This document shows positions 25,691 to 33,317 of a DNA stretch of 64,000 nucleotides, in pieces. Numbering within the stretch: the first letter of the stretch is position 1; each line of letters starts with the position of its first letter. The stretch spans positions 744,001 to 808,000 of the forward strand of contig JAXMBL010000004.1 in the NCBI GenBank assembly GCA_046349915.1. The letters run 5' to 3'. The position numbers and the translations under genes are program-made. This DNA comes from CAIXSC01 sp046349915 (GTDB lineage: Bacteria; Planctomycetota; Planctomycetia; Pirellulales; Pirellulaceae). The notes under the pieces are model-generated. The model made no database searches. It worked only from the letters and a program-made list of their open reading frames with translations, and was not told the origin of the DNA.

Positions 25691-26032
25691 GGAGTTGCTT
25701 CGTGGGGCAGGTTTTCAACCTGCCCGGCGGGCGAATAACTTGTGCTGGGCAGGTTGAAAACCTGCCTCACCTGTTGCAGGCCGGTTGGTTGACGCGTGGG
25801 AGTTGCTTCGTGGGGTAGGTTTTTAACCTGCCCGGCGAGCGAATAACTTGTGCTGGGCAGGTTGAAAACCTGCCCCACTTGTTGCAGGCCGGTTGGTTGA
25901 CGCGTGGGAGTTGCTTCGTGGGGTAGGTTTTTAACCTGCCTGGCGAGCGTGTAGCCGCTGCCGGGCAGGTTGAAAACCTGCCCCACGGGGCGCGTAACTT
26001 GTGCCGGGCAGGTTGCAAACCTGCCCCACGGG
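25691..26032. repeat. 108-bp tandem repeat with GGCAGGTT..AACCTGCC palindromes
   Basis: Units start at 25691, 25799 and 25907 (spacing 108). Each contains two palindromes of the form GGCAGGTTttCAACCTGCC or variants, joined by a GCGAATAACTTGTGCTG segment, and ends in TTGCAGGCCGGTTGG. The third unit is altered and followed by another palindrome with GCAAAC at 26010. Related copies occur at 28213 and 36330 to 36400. The unit is upstream of the YwqK-like gene. Confidence 0.85.
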
Positions 26033-26269
26033 TCAATTACCGTCTATCTCCTGAGCGGCCGCTTCTTGTTCGGGTGTGTATGTCACGTCGTCTGCGTCCA
26101 TGGGGATGTACGGCTTCCAGCCTCGCCATTGATGGTACAGAGTCATCGCTTCATTCCAGGAGGCGGCGTCGACCGACCAAACAATCGTCGCGCCCGGCTC
26201 CAGTTGCTTGGCCGCCGAGCGGTTGATGACGGGGAAGAAACTGCCATCGCTCCACGCTTGATGTAGCAT
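26033..26269 (-). CDS. Small hypothetical protein
   Basis: The 78-residue product starts at the ATG at 26269, directly behind the stop of the upstream gene. It contains ATIVWSVDAASWNEAMTLYH and ends with YTPEQEAAAQEIDGN. A related C-terminal fragment is found at 36402. Probably cytoplasmic, no known domain. Confidence 0.6.
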   Translation of the reverse strand: MLHQAWSDGSFFPVINRSAAKQLEPGATIVWSVDAASWNEAMTLYHQWRGWKPYIPMDADDVTYTPEQEAAAQEIDGN

Positions 26270-26270
26270 G

Positions 26271-27050
26271 CTACTTCTCCAGTAAATCACTTGACTCGGT
26301 GCTTGATCTCTCCGCTCGCATCGGAGGCAGCGTGATGGCTCGCTCTTCGCTTGTTATCGTGATGTCCGGCGACCCAAGCGTCACTTCGTAAACAAGGCAC
26401 ACTGGTTTCTCGACTTTGAAGCCTGTCTTACGTTGCACAATCGACTTGTCGGTCAATTGCCAAGCGAGCTGATATTCGCCAACGGGTGGACTTGCTAGAT
26501 AAGCACCGGGACGAATCTCGGTGAAACCGATGGCCGTTTCGGAGCGAGATGTGAGTGTGAGCTTCACGGGGGAGAGGACGCTGCCGGACGTCGAGCGGAG
26601 AGTCACAAGAACAAGGGGCGCCTTGTTCACCATCGCGAACCACTTTTGGTCGTCGATATTAGTCTGGACCGGAAGTAGCCAAGATGAGTCAAGCTTCTCA
26701 CTGGACTCGCGGATTTGACTTTCCGTTTGCTTCAGGAATTGCTCGAGTCGCTTCTCCTCTTTGGTGATCTCGTCGAGTTCCACTGCTTGTGGATCGAGTA
26801 AAATGATTCGAGTCTTACGACGATGTTCCAGCAGGGCTGTTTTGCCTTGCAAATGCTCTTGAAGCAACACGGCAAGATGAGCCCTGGACACTCTCGCTTC
26901 CAATTCGGCCAGCAGTACCTCCGCCGGTCGATTCAGGTTTCCAAATTGTGCTTGGGTCTGTTCTTCGTTCAGGTAGTCCTGACTTAAGGTGGGTTCGGGA
27001 CTGATGAATGCAATTGCCAGAGTGATGATCAGTGGAATGTATGATCTCAT
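26271..27050 (-). CDS. Secreted hypothetical protein with coiled segment
   Basis: The 259-residue product has a signal peptide (SYIPLIITLAIAFISPEPTLSQ). A helical region at about residues 35 to 115 is rich in Leu, Glu and Lys (AELEARVSRAHLAVLLQEHL, EITKEEKRLEQFLKQTESQI). A beta-rich second half may be an immunoglobulin-like or carboxypeptidase-regulatory-like domain (VKLTLTSRSETAIGFTEIRP, GAYLASPPVGEYQL). No enzyme motif is seen. It belongs to the leftward group below the kinase. Confidence 0.65.
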   Translation of the reverse strand: MRSYIPLIITLAIAFISPEPTLSQDYLNEEQTQAQFGNLNRPAEVLLAELEARVSRAHLAVLLQEHLQGKTALLEHRRKTRIILLDPQAVELDEITKEEKRLEQFLKQTESQIRESSEKLDSSWLLPVQTNIDDQKWFAMVNKAPLVLVTLRSTSGSVLSPVKLTLTSRSETAIGFTEIRPGAYLASPPVGEYQLAWQLTDKSIVQRKTGFKVEKPVCLVYEVTLGSPDITITSEERAITLPPMRAERSSTESSDLLEK

Positions 27051-27092
27051 GACGCTATCTCGCTCCAATAAAAACTTCCATGTTGGCCGGCA

Positions 27093-27611
27093 TTACTGTC
27101 TAGATAGGTTGAGACCCTGCGGCTCAACCACCACGAGGGCAACGAAATACGGCCGCCATTGCCACGCCACCGGACTCAGAGGAGTTTCCTTCCATCCCTG
27201 CTCGTTCGCTGCTTTCATGACAGCGGGCGCAACACCAATCATCTCGCCCAACTCGAATCCTTTGAGTTTGCAGCGCTGCTTGGGTGGAATACTCAGGCTG
27301 GCCGGCTGTAGGTTATGGTTCACAATAACAGCGCCGCGAATCAGAAGCGGAATTGGCTTGGCGAGTTTCTGGCCATTGACGGTATCGACAAGAAGTGTGC
27401 CGGATTCGGTCTTGAGGCCTTCGGAGAGAACTCCCTCAATGGTCTGATACTCTCCGAGTTTGTCACTCAGTAAGCCGCCTGGTTGCAGTGGTCGGACGTG
27501 GTCCGATCGCGGCGTGTGTGCTTCGGTTGACTGGGCAAGTATCGCTGGAATCTCCGTGGCGCCGACCAACGCGACCATCCAGAGAACTCCCAGAGAAACG
27601 GACTTCTTCAT
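27093..27611 (-). CDS. Secreted hypothetical protein
   Basis: The 172-residue product starts at the ATG at 27611, with a signal peptide (VSLGVLWMVALVGATEIPAILAQ). The rest is beta-rich with no recognised domain. It lies 37 bases after the kinase gene in the same direction and is probably cotranscribed with it. Confidence 0.65.
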   Translation of the reverse strand: MKKSVSLGVLWMVALVGATEIPAILAQSTEAHTPRSDHVRPLQPGGLLSDKLGEYQTIEGVLSEGLKTESGTLLVDTVNGQKLAKPIPLLIRGAVIVNHNLQPASLSIPPKQRCKLKGFELGEMIGVAPAVMKAANEQGWKETPLSPVAWQWRPYFVALVVVEPQGLNLSRQ

Positions 27612-27648
27612 CGCTGGGCAACCTTCGTTGTTAGTTGTGGCAAAGCGG

Positions 27649-29625
27649 CTAGTCTTCTGCGCTAGGAGTCTGAGGATATAACACTGCTCCAGGAAGATAG
27701 CCGTTGTCGAACACCGGATCTTGCAACTCGGTGAAATACAACTCACGCTGTTCCTCGGTCAGTACGGCCAGGCTATCGTCGAAGACATGCTGATACGAGT
27801 CGGTGCCGTCAGCCAGCCAGCCGTTGTTCTTCCGAACTTCGTCTTCAAACTTCCGCCAGACTTCTTCGATCTTCCGCTGCTGGCGAGATTCTAGCCGCAG
27901 TTGATCGTGAGTCGCTTGCGCTCGCAGTCTGGTGGCGTTGATGGCCAGCCAAATCTCTTTTCGCAATTGCTGATCTTGTTCGGTAGTCAAAAGATCCTGG
28001 ATTGCCGACTGAGCTCGCTTCTCCTCGATCGCGCGGTTCATTGGCGTGGCATCGCGCACGAGTTTCTGGGAAATCTCGTGCATGCATTGTAGTTGCTCGG
28101 TGGTGATTCGATGCCACTGAGCTAACCGCGGCTCCACCGCTCGCCCAATATAGACCTGCCGCCAATTGATCGTGGGCAAAGCGAGCGCAATCTGAACTTG
28201 TGGCGTTGATAGGTGGGGCAGGTTTTCAACCTGCCCAGCGGAAGCAGCGATGTCGCCGACGCTAAAGCTCTCGCGCAAGCGACTCCGCTGAGCGGTTCCT
28301 TGATTACTTTGGCTCAATTGCACGTTGTCACTCTCACGGCCCCCGTCCCGCGATGAAAGACTGATCACCAAGCAGACGAGCCCCACGAGGCCAATCGCCG
28401 CCGCTCCGCTCACCGCGATCCAGCGGCCGATCTTTCTTCGCTCGCCGCGAGAGTGCGTGCTGAAAAGCTGATGCGGCAATGGAGTCGCCGTCGGTTGTTG
28501 GACATGGGCCAGACATGACTCGAGTAACACGGCGACTTCGGCGGCCGAAGACCAGCGATCACCGGGCGACTTGGCCATCAAGCGAGCGATCAGTTGACAC
28601 AACCACTCGGGAATCTCGGGGTTGACCTCGCGAATGGGGCGAGGTTCCTCGTCGGTGATCTGCCGCATGACGGCATAACTATTCGCGGCGCGAAAAGGGG
28701 GACGAGCGGTGCACATGGCGTAAAGAACACACCCCAGAGCAAATAGATCCGACCGAGCATCCACGTTACCGCCTCGCACCTGTTCGGGCGACATATATTG
28801 AGGCGTACCGGCGGCGGTTCCCGTGTGGGTGAGGCCGACGTCGTCGATGGCTCGAGCCAAACCGAAATCGCTCAACAGCACCCGCTCGACGGCGCCGTCG
28901 AGCAAGATGTTCGACGGTTTCACATCGCGATGGATTAACCCTTGAGCATGCGCCGCCGCCAGCCCTTTGGCGGCCTGCATTCCTATTCGCAAGATCTCTT
29001 TCAGTTCCAACGGTCCTTGATCTTGAATTCGCTTTTGGAGCGTGACGCCACGCGAATACTGCATGACGAAATAAGGGATTCCCTGCCATTGATCCACGCT
29101 GTGAATGGGGAGCACATGGTCGTCGACCACTGCCGCCGCGGCCTGTACTTCCCGGGCGAAACGCTTACGAGCAGCGCCTGACGAGGCTAAATGCGGCGCC
29201 AGGATCTTGATCGCCACATATCGATTTAGGGCGTCGTCAAGGGCTTTGAAGACAACTCCCATCCCGCCGCGACCGATCATGCCGACGACTTCGTAATTGC
29301 CAATGCGGCCGAGACTATTGGGATCGTCGGTCGGACCCAGCAGTTGGCGCCAATCCGCGAAAGTCGGCGACTCAATGCGGCTTCCCGACTCGTGCGAGCA
29401 ATGCTCGCTCAACGAATCCTTGGCAACAGGCCACCAGCGAGGCTCGCCGAACTCCGCTTCCAAGTGCGTACGACAATGATTGCAGGTCGAGAGATGTTCT
29501 TCGACCACGGCTGCCTCCGCGGGGGAAAGCGAGTCGTCCAATAAGGCTTGAATCCGCTGCACGGTCAGGCACTCGTCGGATGGTGGATGAATCGCTCGGC
29601 GGCTGGGATCAATCGATTTAGCCAT
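27649..29625 (-). CDS. Membrane Ser/Thr protein kinase, PknB-type
   Basis: After a short zinc-finger-like start (HLSTCNHC near residue 45), the kinase domain covers about residues 110 to 370: GRGGMGVVF loop, VAIKIL lysine, catalytic HRDVKPSN, DFG (SDFGLAR) and the activation segment ending in TPQYMSPEQ. A membrane helix follows (WIAVSGAAAIGLVGLVCLVI). The outer part holds an in-frame copy of a genomic repeat (GQVENLPHL at 28213 to 28236) and a helical tail resembling a Spy/LTXXQ-like region. The ATG at 29625 overlaps the upstream gene by eight bases. It probably transduces a signal linked to the sigma factor two genes upstream. Confidence 0.93.
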   Translation of the reverse strand: MAKSIDPSRRAIHPPSDECLTVQRIQALLDDSLSPAEAAVVEEHLSTCNHCRTHLEAEFGEPRWWPVAKDSLSEHCSHESGSRIESPTFADWRQLLGPTDDPNSLGRIGNYEVVGMIGRGGMGVVFKALDDALNRYVAIKILAPHLASSGAARKRFAREVQAAAAVVDDHVLPIHSVDQWQGIPYFVMQYSRGVTLQKRIQDQGPLELKEILRIGMQAAKGLAAAHAQGLIHRDVKPSNILLDGAVERVLLSDFGLARAIDDVGLTHTGTAAGTPQYMSPEQVRGGNVDARSDLFALGCVLYAMCTARPPFRAANSYAVMRQITDEEPRPIREVNPEIPEWLCQLIARLMAKSPGDRWSSAAEVAVLLESCLAHVQQPTATPLPHQLFSTHSRGERRKIGRWIAVSGAAAIGLVGLVCLVISLSSRDGGRESDNVQLSQSNQGTAQRSRLRESFSVGDIAASAGQVENLPHLSTPQVQIALALPTINWRQVYIGRAVEPRLAQWHRITTEQLQCMHEISQKLVRDATPMNRAIEEKRAQSAIQDLLTTEQDQQLRKEIWLAINATRLRAQATHDQLRLESRQQRKIEEVWRKFEDEVRKNNGWLADGTDSYQHVFDDSLAVLTEEQRELYFTELQDPVFDNGYLPGAVLYPQTPSAED

Positions 29626-29923
29626 GCGAGTTACCTTTGGGCGCTGAATCGAGCTTCTCGAAAACTGGACAGCCGAGGAATGCTCGGATTTTGTGCCAGA
29701 CGCCGGATGACTGGCGGCCAGCAAGTCTGCGCAAGTTTTTCAAGTCGTCCGGCGAATCAATCCACATCTCACAATAGCCGCAGTGAAGACAGACGTAGCG
29801 AGTCACTTTGGTCCAGCGACCGTCCGTGGGAATCACATTGACCGAACCATATGCTCCATGGATTATTTCGACGCGAACAATTTCCGTACCCGCGCATTTG
29901 AGACAAGTGTGACTATGCTTCAT
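29618..29923 (-). CDS. Small zinc-binding protein
   Basis: The product has two CxxC pairs (CLKC at residues 7 to 10 and CLHC near 45 to 48, followed by GYC), fitting a zinc ribbon. A helical tail follows. I use the ATG at 29923 close to the first CxxC; one at 29938 is also in frame. It overlaps both neighbours, the sigma factor upstream and the kinase downstream, so the three are likely translated as a unit. A role as regulator of the sigma factor is possible but not shown. Confidence 0.7.
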   Translation of the reverse strand: MKHSHTCLKCAGTEIVRVEIIHGAYGSVNVIPTDGRWTKVTRYVCLHCGYCEMWIDSPDDLKNLRRLAGRQSSGVWHKIRAFLGCPVFEKLDSAPKGNSHG

Positions 29924-30560
29924 CGCGTGTCCTTTCACGCCGTGGAGTTTGCTGGGGCGGTTGCGATGGCTCCCAGCCGAATGTGCAGTCGGCGACTCGT
30001 TCCTTAATCCGTTTCAGCACTCGCCATTTGGCCACGTAAACGGCGCCGACCTTGCGATTCATTTCAGCGGCGACTTGCTCGGCGGGCGTCTCTTCCACCG
30101 CGGTGCGCCAGAAGATATTCCAAGTGGCCGGACTGAACTCGGGACGCACTTCGGCGCAGACCCAGCGAAAGACCTCGCGCTGACTCTCCCGATAGAACTC
30201 CGCCGAACTCGCTTCGTCGGGAATCTGATCGAGCAACTCCAGTACACTCGTGCCGCCCGCGGCTTGATGTCGCTGGCGAGACTTCAAGGCGTTGATGATC
30301 GCGTTACGAGTGATCGTGAAGAGCCACGCTCGAAACGGCGGCCCTTCAGGCTTGGGCTCCCAGTCATTGATGGCGCTGGACAAGAGGAGGAAGACAGTTT
30401 GAGCGAGATCGTCCGCGTCGGCGGCTTGCAGGCCGCGATTGCGAGCCATCCGTTGCACCACGGGCTGATAGATCGCCAGAAACTCCACCCAAGCCGCTTC
30501 ATCCGCGGGGTCTTTCACCCGCGCAATCAGGCTTTCGTTGGTGTCCGGCGGCATTTCCAT
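29913..30560 (-). CDS. ECF-type RNA polymerase sigma factor
   Basis: The 215-residue protein has region 2 (YQPVVQRMARNRGLQAADADDLAQTVFLLL cut at residues 30 to 58) with the DDLAQ signature, the conserved FRAWLFTITRNAIIN block, and region 4 (ATWNIFWRTAVEETPAEQVAAEM cut at residues 145 to 167, then VYVAKWRVLKRIKE). It fits the planctomycete ECF group that works together with Ser/Thr kinases. It heads the leftward overlapping set sigma, zinc protein, kinase. Confidence 0.93.
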   Translation of the reverse strand: MEMPPDTNESLIARVKDPADEAAWVEFLAIYQPVVQRMARNRGLQAADADDLAQTVFLLLSSAINDWEPKPEGPPFRAWLFTITRNAIINALKSRQRHQAAGGTSVLELLDQIPDEASSAEFYRESQREVFRWVCAEVRPEFSPATWNIFWRTAVEETPAEQVAAEMNRKVGAVYVAKWRVLKRIKERVADCTFGWEPSQPPQQTPRRERTRDEA

Positions 30561-30709
30561 CGTGGGCTCCTAGAGGTCAACACAAACGACCACGGGCTTT
30601 CTTACCAGGAAATGCGAATGATTGCTGGGCGGCTGCCGGCGCGGGGGTCGCAAGTCATTTTGCGGGCGATGGTTGCGGAGCTTGGGAGAGCCGCGGAATA
30701 ACTTCGAGT

Positions 30710-31219
30710 TCAGCTCGGTGCGACTTTCTTAAACCGACCTTTGGATACCAATACCAAATCGCGTATTTTGCCGTTATTGAATTGCCAGCCCCAGAGGCCG
30801 CCACCCATCTCCTCGGTGTACTGAAATAGCTGGCCACTCTCAGAGTATTGGCCCAGCCAGTTCGCGAACTCTTCCATGCGATACCACTTTCCCATTTCCC
30901 CTTGTGCCAGGGGAAACCAGGCGAGCGAGAAGCTCGGGGGCGAGTCCGAATCGGCGCCTTCCCAACTGTCGAGATGCTTGACGGCGTAGTCCAACGAGAG
31001 CACCCCGCTGAAGCGTTTGGACAGACGTTTCTTGAGTGTCTTCGAAAGCTGAAAATCAATGACCTCGCCGTCGTCGGATTCGAGGAACAGGTTTTCGAAC
31101 AGTTGCGGCCACACTTCCGACTCGTCGCTCATTCGCTTCCGCACATCGTCGCGCATAGGCAGTAAGCATTCATGTCGAATCACGATGTTGTTGAAGATGA
31201 TCGAAGTGTAGAACCCCAT
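30710..31219 (-). CDS. Hypothetical protein
   Basis: The 169-residue product begins MGFYTSIIFNNIVIRHE and contains WFPLAQGEMGKWYRMEEFANWL and GGGLWGWQFNNGKIRDLVL. It is soluble, acidic in the middle and without a known domain. It is separated from the sigma factor by 150 bases and may be transcribed alone. Confidence 0.6.
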   Translation of the reverse strand: MGFYTSIIFNNIVIRHECLLPMRDDVRKRMSDESEVWPQLFENLFLESDDGEVIDFQLSKTLKKRLSKRFSGVLSLDYAVKHLDSWEGADSDSPPSFSLAWFPLAQGEMGKWYRMEEFANWLGQYSESGQLFQYTEEMGGGLWGWQFNNGKIRDLVLVSKGRFKKVAPS

Positions 31220-31747
31220 GCGGAAGTCCTTGTATTGCGGTTAAGTGCAAGCTGAAGAACGGCATGATCAAGGGGGATTGGCACTATCATAAACTACTTA
31301 AAGGTTGGCATCGATTAAGCAATTACCGGCGACGTTCCTCTTGTACGACGGACTTCCAGTCCGTCGCACGTCGTTTTCTTCGCATCAATTGGCCTACGAC
31401 GCGAATTGGCTGTCGGCGATGGGCGCACGCCGGCCACGCGGCTGACCGCTCACGAAGTGAGCGGGCTACCACCGTACGACGGACTTCTAGTCCGTCGATC
31501 CTTGCCGTGCCGAACTCGGCTGGAAGCATCTGTCAGGTTTCGGCCGTCCTAGTTCGGGGCGGTGATGGTGCAAGCGGCGCTCGCGGGGTGGCGATCGACG
31601 GACTAGAAGTCCGTCGTACAAAAATCGGGAAAAATCTTGAACGTGGCCAACGGTTTCCGCCACGCTGAACGTGATCTATGCAGAACGACCGAGCTCGTTG
31701 GAGAGCTCGGAGAACGACTAGGATCCTGCATGGTAAGGGGTTACGTC
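31220..31747. repeat. Gap with three palindromic CGACGGACT..AGTCCGTCG repeats
   Basis: Copies lie at 31346 to 31366, 31477 to 31497 and 31596 to 31616, each a 21-bp near-perfect palindrome with a 3-base centre (TCC, TCT or AGA). No gene is convincing here. The region also holds the promoter of the rightward operon starting at 31748. Confidence 0.75.
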
Positions 31748-32566
31748 ATGAACAGGTGGTTCAAGATCGCGGGCGGCGGGCTGTTGGCTTTGGTGGGGTC
31801 GTACGTGGTGGCTGGAAGGAGTTTGGGCGAATTGGCGGGGTATTTTCGGGCTTCCGCCGACGGGACGGTGGCGCAACTGGAAGAGCAGTTGCCCCAGGAA
31901 GTTCACGATCGCAAGCTCGCTCACGACCTGACGACGGTCCGTAAGGAGGTTATTGAGCGACAAGTTAAGTTGAGTCAGTCGAAGACTCAGATTGCTCAAC
32001 TGCGCGATGATGTGCAGAAGCTCGAAGCGAGCCTCGCCGTGCGGAAGCGATTGCTGGCCGAAGCGTATCCAATCCTGGAAGCGGCGACTCGCGATAACGT
32101 GACTCAGGTTCGCTTCGCCAATGCTGACTACCCACTGGCCGACTTTCAGCGCGAGGTCGACGACCTGTTGGCCATGCAGGATAGCGAAACCAAACAATTG
32201 GATATCAAACAATCGGGGCTCGCGCGGCTGGAACGTAGCGAACGGGAAGGGGAATTGGCGTTGACCGAGATGCGCCGGGCGCTCGATGCGGCGGAACAAG
32301 AGGTCGCTGTCTTGAAGAGCCGTAGGGAACAGGCCGAGACCGAGTCGCAAACGCTCGACATGGTGGCCTCCGTGGCTTCCGCGAGCGCTGTGACAAGCGA
32401 CAATGTGGGCAAGAGCCTGAACCGCTTGCGAACGGATGTGTCTCGCCTTGAGTCCGAGAACGACGCGAAGCGGGGCATGGCGCCAGTCGCTGGCCGCCAG
32501 TCGACCAATCAGCTTGCTCGCCAATGGAACCGGCTGGAAGAGTTGAAGAAGTATCACGCTGAATAG
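31748..32566 (+). CDS. Membrane-anchored coiled-coil protein
   Basis: The 272-residue product has an N-terminal membrane segment (IAGGGLLALVGSYVVAG). A long coiled coil follows over about residues 45 to 125 (ERQVKLSQSKTQIAQLRDDV) and again over 170 to 245. The architecture recalls PspA-like and other envelope-stress proteins, but no family motif is certain. It is the first gene of a rightward operon with a sigma factor and a kinase-SUMF1 protein. Confidence 0.7.
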   Translation: MNRWFKIAGGGLLALVGSYVVAGRSLGELAGYFRASADGTVAQLEEQLPQEVHDRKLAHDLTTVRKEVIERQVKLSQSKTQIAQLRDDVQKLEASLAVRKRLLAEAYPILEAATRDNVTQVRFANADYPLADFQREVDDLLAMQDSETKQLDIKQSGLARLERSEREGELALTEMRRALDAAEQEVAVLKSRREQAETESQTLDMVASVASASAVTSDNVGKSLNRLRTDVSRLESENDAKRGMAPVAGRQSTNQLARQWNRLEELKKYHAE

Positions 32567-32618
32567 CATTACAGTCATCATTAAGACAGAGTTGGATTTT
32601 GGTCCTGGAGTTTCGCGG

Positions 32619-33317
32619 ATGAATGCGGCAGCTTGGTTTCGACGATCGGACAACACGCCGACGCCGGCGGACCCCGAACAGCAACTCGTGAGGTTGCTCA
32701 CCAGCTTGCATGCGGCGCCAAAGAGTTCCGAGGGCCGTCGGACGGTCGAACGAGAGTTGCTCGAATGGGTTGAACAGCACTTGCGTGTCAACCTCAAGGC
32801 GATCATGTTTCGCACATTCGGCTCTCAGGTGACGAGCGACACCAGTTTGCAGTTCACCGCAATCTGGCACGACGTGGTTGAACGGGCTCTGCGCCGCGGA
32901 CTGGACGGCGTGCATCGGGAATCGAGCATACGGGCGCTTACCACCTTCTTTTCGGTGGCGCTTGCGAACCGAGCTCGCGACTATCTGCGTCGTCGGAAGA
33001 AGGGTGAACGGATACTCGAGGACGAGATTCGCCCGCTGGTCGAATCTCGCGAGAAGCACCTCTGGGAAAAGCACCAGTTGGAGTTCGATCACGTGCTGGA
33101 AGCGGCCGAACGGTGGTACAACGCGGGCGATCCCATGGGGGAAGTGTTGCGGTACTACTATGTCGACGGAGAAACGTACGAGGAAATTGGACGCCAGATG
33201 GAGTTGTCCGCCGAGCAGATCCGGCGTCTCAAGAGAAAATCGATTGAAACGCTCAGGCAGTTGGCCCGCGACAACTCGAGTCAGCCGTGCGTGACGCACT
33301 TGGAGAACCATTCATGA
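32619..33317 (+). CDS. Sigma-70 family (ECF-like) sigma factor
   Basis: The 232-residue protein has a region 2-like part (FTAIWHDVVERALRRG, then FFSVALANRARDYLRRRK) and a clear region 4 helix-turn-helix (YYYVDGETYEEIGRQMELS, then QIRRLKRKSIETLRQLA). I start at the ATG at 32619. Its stop overlaps the start of the kinase gene (ATGA at 33314), so sigma factor and kinase are translationally coupled. The pair may form a signal-responsive module in which the kinase controls the sigma factor, as is suggested for related planctomycete loci. Confidence 0.88.
   Translation: MNAAAWFRRSDNTPTPADPEQQLVRLLTSLHAAPKSSEGRRTVERELLEWVEQHLRVNLKAIMFRTFGSQVTSDTSLQFTAIWHDVVERALRRGLDGVHRESSIRALTTFFSVALANRARDYLRRRKKGERILEDEIRPLVESREKHLWEKHQLEFDHVLEAAERWYNAGDPMGEVLRYYYVDGETYEEIGRQMELSAEQIRRLKRKSIETLRQLARDNSSQPCVTHLENHS

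Noticed and set aside
25691..26032. CRISPR array
   Set aside because: The 108-bp units are continuous tandem repeats with internal palindromes and no variable spacers; no cas genes are present.
32205..33311. 368-residue frame opposite the sigma factor and coiled-coil genes
   Set aside because: Antisense shadow; the plus strand has sigma factor regions 2 and 4.
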